This document shows positions 20,031 through 28,778 of a stretch of 64,000 nucleotides of DNA, piece after piece (the first letter of the stretch is position 1; every line of letters starts with the position of its first letter). The stretch covers positions 19,338 through 83,337 of the forward strand of contig VLTN01000090.1 in assembly GCA_008330645.1 (NCBI GenBank). Direction: 5' to 3'. Origin of the DNA: Cafeteria roenbergensis (lineage: Eukaryota > Sar > Bigyra > Bicosoecida > Cafeteriaceae). The notes beneath the pieces were generated by a model, which was not told the origin of the DNA, did not search any database, and worked only from the letters and a program-made list of their open reading frames with translations. The position numbers and the translations under genes are program-made.

Positions 20031-23000
20031 TCACGAGCTCCCGCCCAGCCCATCGTCGGCCCGCTTGCTGTTCCGCAGCCAGCCCTCACCCAACCAGCCC
20101 GCCACGCCCTCCTCCAGCGCCGCACGCGCCTCCTCGCCGCGCACCGCCTCACCGAACCCCGCCAGCAGCCGCCCCCCCAGCCGCTTTGGCGCGCCGTAGC
20201 TCTGCATGGCGACGGCGAAGCTTCCCAGCTGTCCCGCCAGCGCTGCCTCCTCCTGCGCCTTGACGCCACGCCGCTCAGCATCACTCATCCTTGCCCAGCT
20301 TCGGCCAGCCTGCTCCCCGACCCCGCCGCCGTCGGCCACCCTGCGTAGCGCCGCGGCCGTAGACTCCACCAGCGCCGCCTCCCAGAACGGCGGGCTCTGC
20401 CAGGCGCTGTGCTCCAGCATCAGCGATGCCATCCACGTTCGAGCGCGACGGCCACCACCGAAGGGCTCTGCCGGGCCAGCGGCCCCGGAAGCCTCTGGCG
20501 CTGCCGACCAGAACGTCAGCCCCGCGAGCACGATTTGATCAGCGTGCTCCAGCACGCCGGCAGAGCCGCTGCAGTCGGCAGGGGCCGGCCGGGCGAGCGG
20601 GGCGTGCTCCGTGCGGCCTCCGACGGCGCTGGCGGCGCTGGCGTCGGCAGCCGCTGTTGCCGAGCTGTCCGCGGAACGGTCCAACTCCGAACCCCCACCT
20701 CCAGCAGCGCCTTGGGCGTCCGTTTCCGAGGCGCTTGCTCTGAAAGCTGCTGGCGCAGCGGCGGAGCCGGCGGCCGCGTCTCTGCCCGCGCCGAGCGCGT
20801 CCAGCAGCCCCAGACACAGGGCGGCGATCCAGCGGAGGCCCTCGGCGCTGACGCAGCGCGCGCCGGCACCGCGCTGTGCGTTCAGCGCCTCGATCAGTGC
20901 GGCTCTGCCGGAAGGGCTCTGCAAGCGCCGCTCCGCCCATTCCACGGGAAGCGACAGCTGCGCGAGGTCACCGCCGGTCCGGGCAGCGTCGTCAGCGTCG
21001 CCGTCGGCGGTCGGCGAGGCGGCTGAGGGGTCTGGCAGGGCCGTCACGCCGAGGCGGCGCGCCCAGGCAGCCACGCCCCTGCAGGCCGCGGCAGCAGCTG
21101 CTGCTGATGCTGGTGGCGTGATGGGCGCGGCAGTGGCGCCGCTGCCACCTGGGGCGTGACCGATGGCCGCGGTGGCGGCGCCCGCAGCTAGGCCAGGGTG
21201 GGCCGCAGGCCGAGTGGCGGTCGCGCCCCCGTCAGGCGCCGGGCCAGCCGGCGCCTGAATGCCGGCCTCGGCGGGCGGCTCTGCACTAGGGCTGTCAGGT
21301 GGGGGTTGCTGTGCCTCTGAGGGCGACGACGGCCGCTCAGGCGATGCCGCAGCGTCGGAGTCTCGCGGCCGAGCGACCCCCCACTCCAAGGCACGGGCAG
21401 TCAGCGCCGACGGCTTGGCAAAGGCCGGTGCCATGACGATCGCCCACTGATGCGCCTCACCGGGCGACTCAGAGTCTAGCATGCCAGCCACCGCCTCGCC
21501 CCAGCCCCCTTCCTCGTCGTCGCCCCAGTACAGCCCGGCGAACACTCCAGCGGCCTTGAGAGACGCCTTGTCGCCCGCCGACCCGCCGCCCGCAGGGCCG
21601 CTGTCGCCAAAGCCTCCGCGACCACTGCCGCCGCCACTGCCGCCGCCCCAGACGTTGTGCGCTGCCACTGCCACCGCCGAATCACCCGTCGGCAGGGCCG
21701 GCGGCGCAGCCACGCCAGCCCACCGGCCGGATCCGCTGGAGCGAAGTGTCCCAGCAGAGCCATGGGGCGAGTACAGACCGCCATGGCCGGCCACGGGGCC
21801 GGCCACCAGCCCGTCACCGCCGCGTCGCCGGCCAATCAACGCAGGAACAATGTCCATCAGCACGACTGCGGCTGACGCTGCGGTGCTCACCAGCGACCCC
21901 GGCACCGACTCGGCCTCCGAGCCAGCACCCCCACGCCTGCTGTCTGTCACTCCGGACGAACGATTGGCCGAGCGGTGCGAGCCAGCCGCCTGCGGGCTCG
22001 ATGCCGTGTCCTGGGCAGGTGATTCGCGCGGCGAAGCGGCTTGCAGAACCGGTTGCGACAGCGATCCAGGCCCGCCAGCGCGGCTGCTTACGGAACGCCT
22101 TGCGCCACCCGCGTCCCCGCAGGCAGAGCCGCCGTCGACAGCGTGGGCGCCGCAGCCGCCGCCGGCGTGATCCCGGCCAGGGCTGCTGGCGCCGCGACCG
22201 CCGCTGTGCGCACGCCCGCCCTCCCCGGGGCCGCCTCCGGCGGCTGCGCCGATGACGAAGTGAGCGCACGCACCCCGCATGGCGGCGGGGTCCCCGGGCA
22301 GAGAGATGCCGTGCATGGAGCAGTCGTCGGCGCCGCTCAGCTGGGAGCGGTCGACGTCCTCGCCGACGTCGGCGCCATTGCTGCCGGAGGAGCGGCCGCT
22401 GCCGCGACGGCCGCCACCGCCGCCAGCGCCAGCGTCTGATCCTTCCGCCCCTGCCCCGGAACCAGCCGGGGCGGCCAGCCGGCTGCCGCTCGCGCTCGGA
22501 GGGGCCTTCGTCCGCATCACCCTGAGCGACGCTGCGTCCACTGCGAGGCTTGCGGCGAGCGCCGTCACCGCGTCGCTCAGAGAGAGCAGCGCCCTGGCCT
22601 CCGCATGCAGAGCCGCTGTGCTGCAGCCGTCGGGCCACCCTCCCGGCACCTCGTGGTCGATCCTTCCGAATTCCGGCTCTTGCTCGATGTGGGTCGTCCC
22701 TCGCGATGCTCTGTCGCCACTGTCCACTTCGTCTAGCCGGCCGCCGGTGTGTTGGCCACGGCTGGCCAGCAGGAGCGACTCAACCGCCGACGTCGCTCGC
22801 ACGAGGAGCGCGTCGGCTCTGCCGCGCGACGAAACCATCCCGGCTGGCTTCGGCGTCCTTCCGTCAGCAGCAGCATCAGCAGCAGCATAGGCAGCAGCGA
22901 CGGGGGAAGGGGCTGCGGGGGCTGCCGGGGCTGCGGCGGCGCGGGCATCGTCTGGAGCCTTGGCCCCGGGGTGCGCGTTGGACCGGCCGAGGGCGCTGAG

Positions 23001-23261
23001 GGCGCGAGCACCGACTGCACCGAGAGACGCAAGCTGCGCGTTGACCTCGTCGTGGTATTGGGCGGGAACTTCGACGGCCGAGGCGGCGCTGCGACGGTCC
23101 AGCGCGTCGAGCAGGGCGAGCGCCGCGCCGCTCCACTGGGACGGGAGGGCTTCGTCTTCGGCCTCGCACACGATGGACCCGTGCCCAGTGTGTCGTGCCA
23201 ACGACGGCTGCGGCAGCTGAGGGGGCGCCTCCTCCGTGAGGCCGCGAAGGAATGCCAGCAT
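20031..23261 (-). CDS. Low-complexity protein with weak MADD-like C-terminus
   Basis: A 1,076-residue open frame beginning at the ATG 23259-23261 (MLAFLRGLTEEAPPQ). The frame is open further upstream and a TTGCAG acceptor lies just before this ATG, so a 5' exon is possible. Most of the protein is Ala/Gly/Ser-rich and disordered. Two ordered segments stand out: around 23050-23200 (WSGAALALLDALDRR, VPAQYHDEVNAQLASLG) and the C-terminal 200 residues (20060-20580). The latter reads FWSAAPEA, then PPFWEAALVE, MSDAERRGVKAQEEAALAG and LGGRLLAGFGEAV. This order recalls the MADD/DENN C-terminal region (W-x-FWE-x-x-x-DAV, then a dense E/D/R helix, then L-I-x-Y). That similarity is by eye and weak. No DENN domain was found here, so a distinct protein family is also possible. 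Confidence 0.72.
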   Translation of the reverse strand: MLAFLRGLTEEAPPQLPQPSLARHTGHGSIVCEAEDEALPSQWSGAALALLDALDRRSAASAVEVPAQYHDEVNAQLASLGAVGARALSALGRSNAHPGAKAPDDARAAAAPAAPAAPSPVAAAYAAADAAADGRTPKPAGMVSSRGRADALLVRATSAVESLLLASRGQHTGGRLDEVDSGDRASRGTTHIEQEPEFGRIDHEVPGGWPDGCSTAALHAEARALLSLSDAVTALAASLAVDAASLRVMRTKAPPSASGSRLAAPAGSGAGAEGSDAGAGGGGGRRGSGRSSGSNGADVGEDVDRSQLSGADDCSMHGISLPGDPAAMRGACAHFVIGAAAGGGPGEGGRAHSGGRGASSPGRDHAGGGCGAHAVDGGSACGDAGGARRSVSSRAGGPGSLSQPVLQAASPRESPAQDTASSPQAAGSHRSANRSSGVTDSRRGGAGSEAESVPGSLVSTAASAAVVLMDIVPALIGRRRGGDGLVAGPVAGHGGLYSPHGSAGTLRSSGSGRWAGVAAPPALPTGDSAVAVAAHNVWGGGSGGGSGRGGFGDSGPAGGGSAGDKASLKAAGVFAGLYWGDDEEGGWGEAVAGMLDSESPGEAHQWAIVMAPAFAKPSALTARALEWGVARPRDSDAAASPERPSSPSEAQQPPPDSPSAEPPAEAGIQAPAGPAPDGGATATRPAAHPGLAAGAATAAIGHAPGGSGATAAPITPPASAAAAAAACRGVAAWARRLGVTALPDPSAASPTADGDADDAARTGGDLAQLSLPVEWAERRLQSPSGRAALIEALNAQRGAGARCVSAEGLRWIAALCLGLLDALGAGRDAAAGSAAAPAAFRASASETDAQGAAGGGGSELDRSADSSATAAADASAASAVGGRTEHAPLARPAPADCSGSAGVLEHADQIVLAGLTFWSAAPEASGAAGPAEPFGGGRRARTWMASLMLEHSAWQSPPFWEAALVESTAAALRRVADGGGVGEQAGRSWARMSDAERRGVKAQEEAALAGQLGSFAVAMQSYGAPKRLGGRLLAGFGEAVRGEEARAALEEGVAGWLGEGWLRNSKRADDGLGGSS

Positions 23262-24068
23262 CGCGACAGCGAGTTGCCGCGCGGCTGCAAGTGTGTTGGG
23301 CGAGCTCGACTGAGGTTCCCGTCGGCAAGCAAGCGCGGTCTGCCGTGTATGCGAGCGCGACCTGGTTGCCTCGGGAGCACGGAGGCGAGGGGTTGTCCCT
23401 GCGGCGGCAGCGCACGTGCGGCTCGCAGCTTTGGCGGCACTTGTTGTCTGGCGGCTCTGCTGCACTGACGCTATTGGCACGCGCTCCAGACTGCGCCGCA
23501 CGGCGCGCCCCAGGCCCCCGCAAGGCGGGTGGTGCTACGGGACGGCCGCTGGGACTGCCGGGGCATGGTGCCTTCCCGCCTGCCGGCCGGACCTGGCCCT
23601 GCTCCCTCGGCCCTTGTTCGCAAGCAGCTGAGTCGCACCTCCGGTGCCGCAAGTGGAGCCCCGCAGACTGCATGGTGCTTTGATCCCAGTGCATTGCGGA
23701 AGTGTGCGTCCCGGTCAGCCGCTGGGCGCCTGAATGTTTGCGTGGAGAGCCGCGACGGGGCGCACTCCGCGCAGCACTCGCCCGCGACGGCGCCGGTCTC
23801 TGCCCCCTCCTGGGCGCCACCAGCACTGCCTCCGCCCGCGAGTGCAGGAAACGCGCCAAAGGCGCCAACGGGAGCAGCGCGTGGGGAGTGCTGCGGCCTG
23901 GCGTCCGGCACAGCCGCTGCGGGGGCATGCAGGCCCCGTGGCTCGGCAGCTGGCGGCGCCGGTGCTGGTGCGGCCTCCGTGTCGGCTGCAGCTGCAACCC
24001 GCCCTGTGGCACGAGCAACGCCTGCTCCAGCCGGCAACGGGGCTGCCCCCACGCGCGGGCGCAGTGAG
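23262..24068. promoter_or_regulatory. Divergent 5' region, MADD-like / MSS51-like
   Basis: This 0.8-kb region separates the most likely ATGs of two divergent genes. Both neighbouring frames stay open some distance into it, so short 5' exons or longer N-termini may occupy part of it. Confidence 0.4.
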
Positions 24069-26204
24069 ATGACGGGGGCGTTCCGCGTGCCGGCTTCGGT
24101 CGACAGGTGGGTCACGATCGTCTTGAAGCGGGCAACTGCCCGACGGCTGTCGGAGGTGCTGCCGAGGTGGCCGAGAACCACCGAGGTCCTGGCCATGTTG
24201 TCGTCTGACCCGGATGAAGTTGCGGCCCGTGCAACAGTAAGCTGTGACACTGGCCTGGGTTGTGCAGCTGCGGGTGATGACTCTGCTCAGAATTCGGGCT
24301 CCAGCTCGCGCCCCGCCTCTTCTTCGGCGTCCAAGCCCGGCCCTCAGAGGAGGCGACCTCGCCCCAAGGCCGCTGGCAAGCCGTCGAAGCGAAGGCACCG
24401 CCCCGCGCCAGGCCCTGCAGGCGCCGAACCCGCAAGCGCAGGCGAATCGGCGTCTACCCTCGGAGCGGCGTTTGGGATGAGCGACGCTGAGGTCGCGCCG
24501 TCCCTCGAAGCCCTCTCCTACCCGCTCACGGCGGCGGCAGCCGCAGCCAGGCTGCGGCGGGAGGGCGTCGCTCACAGCTGCCTCGTGGCTGCCATGCACC
24601 GAGACGCGTCGCGCGGGCGAGCGGCCCTGGCCAGGTGCTGGCCAGGAAACGACGATGGCGCCGAGGTTCGGATCCTGGTCGCAGGGGCGTCGCGCCTGGC
24701 AGAGCAGCGCATCTACGAGTCGACGTCCGCGGGAAGGGTGCTCGCGGCAGCCTTCCCTGCGGCGGCAAGGGTGCTTGTCCTGCTGGTGGGGCGGGAGGTC
24801 GACCCCGCAGGCAACTACGATCCTGCCAGCGTCGCCAGTGCCGGCGCTCCGGGTGGCGTGCTGAGGCACGGCCTGCTCTGGCGGCCAGCGGGGTGGCGGG
24901 CCAGCGGGCTCGGGCCTGCCTACTGGAAGGAGCTTCACAGCGGTGCGGTTCCCGTCAGCGTGTCGGTGGTGCGGTCGTCTGTGGAGGAGGCGCTAGCGTC
25001 ACCGGAGGGATCCGGCCTTGGATCCTTCCTCAACGGCCCGGGCGGCCCAGGCAAAGATGGGGCGCCCTCGCCAGCGGCGCCCTCGCCAGCGGCGCCCTCG
25101 CCAGCGGCGCCCTCACCAGCGGCGCCCTCGCCAGCGCCAGAGGCACAGACGGCAGAGCCGGTGGTGAGGCTCGGGGTGTGCCACCACGCGGGCTTTGGCA
25201 ACAGGTGGGAGGGCGTGCGCCGCGGATGGGGGGCGGGTCTGCTGGCTCTGCTCAGCTGGGGCCACCCCGTCGTCTTCAGCTGCGCCAACGGCCCGGAAGC
25301 GCGTCGCGGCGAGCTGCCCCTGATGATCGACACTCTACGGGCGCGTGTGCTGGGTGGTGGGCTCTGCAGGTCGTGCGGAGTGTATTCCGTCATCGGAAGC
25401 GCCGATGCAGAGATGAGGCGACTTGGCCTCACACGGCGGCAGGACATTGTGGCGGCGTCGCTCGACAGCTCTTCGGCCAATTATTTTGCCTACGCTGTCC
25501 AAGGGTTCCGCCCGCCTCCAGGGTCGGCAGCAGCAGCAGCGCCCGGCATGCCAGCGCCGCTCGCAGAGTCCCCGGCGTCGGCAGCCTCCACGGCTTCTGT
25601 TTCATCGATCGCAGCGTCTCCCGGCCCCGCCCCGACAGAGGGCACCGCCGCTGATTCGACCGCTGCTGTGGCTGCCTGGGACGCGGCGGACGCCTGGCTG
25701 CGTGGGCAGGCCGGGCGTGTGGCGCTGCGCGAGGGCCTTGGCTGGCTCTGCAACACCACAAACGAAGTGGCGCTGCCGTTCGAAGTTGGCCCAACGGCGC
25801 TTTCCTTCCCCGCAGCAGCGGGAAAATCGGCGTTTCTTTCTGCCGTCGGGGAGCAGAGCCCTGCGCGCGGGTTGCTTGTGTGCGAGGGTCTTCTGGCTGT
25901 CATCGATCGATCAACCTGGGAGGCTGTTCTGCAGAGCAAGCTCTGCAGCAGTCTCGCGGCTCTGCAGGTATTGAGCGACGTCGACACAGCGCGGGGGTGG
26001 CTGGCTGAGCAGGCGGCCGGATCGTCCGGACGCAGCGACGCTGCCGCCGCACGCGCCGGGGCCGTGCCGGCTTGGAGCGACGCGAGCTCGCTGACGGCGT
26101 GTGCGCGAGTGGCGCTGGTAGAGGCTGTGAAGGCTCCCGGGCCGCGGCTGGCAGGGGTGCTCCGGGCGCTGGCGGCGCACGAAACTGCCGAGGGCCTGCG
26201 CTGA
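24069..26204 (+). CDS. Protein resembling the MSS51 C-terminal domain
   Basis: A 711-residue protein from the ATG at 24069; the frame is open upstream to an ATG at about 23565, so the start is uncertain. The order of conserved blocks recalls the C-terminal domain of MSS51-type proteins: VAPSLEALSYPLT (family LSYPLT), then EVRILVAGASRL (LRIHVIGAS), then RVLVLLVGREVD (L.LVFIGPEL), then LGVCHHAGFGNRWEG with WGHPVVFSCANG (VAFNPGFG...P.VFT). Alanine/proline-rich insertions separate them, including five APSPA repeats. I found no MYND zinc finger (C-x2-C pattern) in the same frame, although many MSS51 relatives have one upstream. No intron is needed. In yeast Mss51 acts in COX1 translation; that function should not be assumed here. 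Confidence 0.6.
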   Translation: MTGAFRVPASVDRWVTIVLKRATARRLSEVLPRWPRTTEVLAMLSSDPDEVAARATVSCDTGLGCAAAGDDSAQNSGSSSRPASSSASKPGPQRRRPRPKAAGKPSKRRHRPAPGPAGAEPASAGESASTLGAAFGMSDAEVAPSLEALSYPLTAAAAAARLRREGVAHSCLVAAMHRDASRGRAALARCWPGNDDGAEVRILVAGASRLAEQRIYESTSAGRVLAAAFPAAARVLVLLVGREVDPAGNYDPASVASAGAPGGVLRHGLLWRPAGWRASGLGPAYWKELHSGAVPVSVSVVRSSVEEALASPEGSGLGSFLNGPGGPGKDGAPSPAAPSPAAPSPAAPSPAAPSPAPEAQTAEPVVRLGVCHHAGFGNRWEGVRRGWGAGLLALLSWGHPVVFSCANGPEARRGELPLMIDTLRARVLGGGLCRSCGVYSVIGSADAEMRRLGLTRRQDIVAASLDSSSANYFAYAVQGFRPPPGSAAAAAPGMPAPLAESPASAASTASVSSIAASPGPAPTEGTAADSTAAVAAWDAADAWLRGQAGRVALREGLGWLCNTTNEVALPFEVGPTALSFPAAAGKSAFLSAVGEQSPARGLLVCEGLLAVIDRSTWEAVLQSKLCSSLAALQVLSDVDTARGWLAEQAAGSSGRSDAAAARAGAVPAWSDASSLTACARVALVEAVKAPGPRLAGVLRALAAHETAEGLR
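25062..25136 (+). repeat. Five tandem 15-bp units (APSPA repeats)
   Basis: Five nearly identical 15-bp units (GCGCCCTCGCCAGCG) encode APSPA repeated in frame. The fourth unit differs by one base (TCA for TCG, synonymous). It sits between conserved blocks of the MSS51-like protein, as an expanding linker. Confidence 0.9.
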
Positions 26205-26671
26205 CGCCGACGATCCTCCAGCGCCGCGGGTCGTTGCTCCGCGGATCCCGCCGCGCTCGCGTTGCGCGGTTGCCCAGGTCTGTGGCGGGGCCCGCCTCGC
26301 TGGCGGCGCAGTGGGCGCGAACGCACCGCTAGCCGGTGGAGCTGCTATCCGGCGCGCGTGCCACCATTGGCTCTGCCAGGCTTAGGCTTGGGGGTCTGAG
26401 ATTGCGGCGTGTGTGAGGATTTGCATGCCCCGGCAGTGCAGCGAAGCCAACACGGCCGCGCCAGGCGGCTGCCTCACTGGCCCACACTGGAAATCGATCA
26501 GTGACGCAGGCAGAAGGACAGGCCAACAGGCATGCACGCAGGCACTCGCGCAGGAAGGCACTCGCGCAGGAAGGCATACAGAGCCGCTGATGTCGCGGCT
26601 TGGGGAGCGCACGCGGCGAAGAGGCGGGCGGGTCTAATTGCAGCCAGCGGCGTGGGGGGGTCGCCTGCCGG
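26205..26671. other. Convergent intergenic region
   Basis: The 3' flanks of the MSS51-like (plus) and ankyrin (minus) genes. It contains a short direct repeat around GCACTCGCGCAGGAAG (about 26540-26575). No gene was recognised. Confidence 0.45.
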
Positions 26672-28414
26672 CTAGATCGTGGCGGACCGCGCCTCGAGCT
26701 TGCACACCTCCTTCTCCAGGGATACCAGGGCCACGTCGAGCCTGGCCATGCGGATGCGGCGTTGCCGCTCCGCCTCCGCAGCCGCTCGCTCTCTGGCGGC
26801 GGCTTCGGCCCGTTCGGCGAGCGCGGCGCCGGCCTCGGGAGACGCTTGGCTGCTGAGAAGCTGCGCGGCGGTTAGGCCGGCCTGCGGGAGGGCGGACGCA
26901 CCGCGGGAGACCAGCAACGGGCGCGCTGGGGCGCGGCGGGGGCGGCGCGTGGCGGGGATGCGGCGGGCAGGTGCAAGGCGGCGCTTGGGGCCGCTTGAGA
27001 GCACAGGGTGGTGCTGGCGCGCGCGCGCGCTCGGACTCACGTTGGAAACAAAAGCGGCGCCGGCGCCGAGCTCTACCAGCATCATCGACGTCTCCACATC
27101 GCCCTCCGACGCGGCCGCCATGAGGGCAGTCATCCTGTTCTGCGGCGACGGGTTGGGATGGGCAGCGCGGCGGGCCGAGGCAGCACGTTGGCTTCGGACG
27201 CAGCAGCCATGGCTGCTGGGGCTGCGCGGTGCTGGCGGCCGCGAGCGGTGGCGTGACGTGGCGTGGCGTGGCGTGGCGTGGCGTGGCGTGGCGAGACGTG
27301 GCGTGGCGTGGCGTGGCGCAGCGTGTTGGCTGGGACCGTGCCTGCGTCTGGGCGCTGACTCACCGATGAGAGGGCGTTGATCTTTGCGCCCCGCTTAACG
27401 AGCGCCACTGCCAGGGCCGTGTGGCCCTTCCACGCCGCGAGAATCAGCGGCGTCTGACAGTGCTGCGGTGCGGCGTTGTTGGAGGAGGGCGGGGTCGGCG
27501 GGCTGGCTTGCAGGGCCCGGTAGAGCCGCGAACGCCCCCCGCCCCCGGGTTGTCCCTCCCGCACGGGGAGGCACGGGGGCCGGGGCTCGCTGGCAGGGCG
27601 TGCGCGGGCGCGCACTGCAGGCGGGCTGGCCGGCCGGCGGCGGGTCTGGGACGGGGCCCGCCAAGGGCATCGCTCAGCCTCGCGGGGCACTGACAGACGG
27701 CGTCGTGCACACCAACGGCACCTGCGCCCACGGGGTAACGGGGCGGGCGACGGCAGCGCGCCAGCCGCGGCCTCACAACGTCCAGCGTCTCCAGGTTGGC
27801 GCCCAGATCGAGCAGGGCCAAGGCCGTGTCCGTGTGACCGGAGAAGCAAGCCACGGACAGTGCCGTGCGGCCTGCCTGTGCGTGGCCAAAAGACAAGGGC
27901 AAATCGGGGACAGTGACCGGCGGCAAGGGTGCTGAGGTTCGCGCCCGCCGGTCGAGCCTGGGATTTCGCTGCGCCGATTCCGTCCCTCACACCGCCAGCC
28001 TCACGTCGCTCTGGGTCTCCAGGCAGGCACCTTTCCGAACCAGCATGCGGCAGGCCTCGGTGTGCCCTTTCTCGGCCGCGATGATGAGCAGCGTCTTTCC
28101 CTGCGCGGCCAGGAGCAACCAAAGCACTCTCTCGCACTGGATTGGGCGAATGCGAGCGCCAGGCTGCAGTGGCCGCCCTCGAGCCATCCCCCATCCTGAA
28201 TTGCTGTTCACAGCAACGGGGGCGCCCCCCAGCCCGCGTGCCCTCCCGTGCGAAAGACCGCGTCGTGCTGCAATTTCGATCAAAGCGCAGCGTGGGGCCA
28301 ACTGACCTTGGCGATCGGGGCGTCAATCGCCGTTCCGGCATCGAGGGCGTCAGCAATGCTACTGACATCCCCGTCCTCCGCAAAGCCCAAGAGCGCTCGC
28401 GCACTGTAGGCCAT
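26672..28414 (-). CDS. Ankyrin-repeat protein with near one-repeat-per-exon structure
   Basis: Six exons join in phase 0: 28307-28414, 28005-28100, 27777-27875, 27364-27462, 27041-27139 and 26672-26881 (236 residues). The four internal exons are 96, 99, 99 and 99 nt, each close to one 33-residue ankyrin repeat: GKTLLIIAAEKGHTEACRML, then GRTALSVACFSGHTDTALAL, then TPLILAAWKGHTALAVAL, then MTALMAAASEGDVETSMML. Exon 1 encodes a capping-type half repeat (LLGFAEDGDVSSIADALDAG). The last exon begins AGLTAAQLL and turns into a charged helix (ERAEAAARERAAAEAERQRR), likely a coiled coil. The protein has no catalytic domain and probably serves in protein binding. One donor is GTCAGT, the rest are GTGAG. 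The acceptor of exon 4 could also lie six bases further in without changing the frame. Confidence 0.88.
27248..27319. repeat. GTGGC pentanucleotide tandem repeat in an ankyrin-gene intron
   Basis: About a dozen copies of the 5-bp unit GTGGC, with a few variants (GTGAC, GAGAC), lie in the intron between ankyrin exons 4 and 5. Confidence 0.85.
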
Positions 28415-28778
28415 GACTACCCGCGGCGCAGCGAGTGCCGAACTGCGCCTGAACGCGCAGCTCCGAATGTTATGGTCCCGGCAAATATTGCGGTGCCTCT
28501 GCAGTCTGCACTGGGGCTGTCCGCGCGAAGCTTGGGTGTTGCCCGCAGCGCGTGCACAGATCGCCCCTGGCTGCTCCGTTGTGGCTTCGCTCTGATTGCT
28601 GCGCTGCAGCCCCGATGCAGGCGCTGCATTGCACGACAAAGCGGACGCTTGCGGTGCCCGAGTGCTGCGCCGTGCCGCAATCGGTTCGCATTCGAAACTT
28701 GCAGTCATCAAACCCTCACACAAAGGCAAGATCGTCCGCCTGGCACCTGCGGCACTGGCTCGCGAGAGCGGTGGGGTC
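28415..28778. other. Intergenic region between midasin 3' end and ankyrin gene
   Basis: This region is downstream of midasin and upstream of the ankyrin gene, both on the minus strand. It should hold the midasin 3' UTR and the ankyrin promoter. It is visibly less GC-rich than the exons. No specific element was recognised. Confidence 0.45.
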
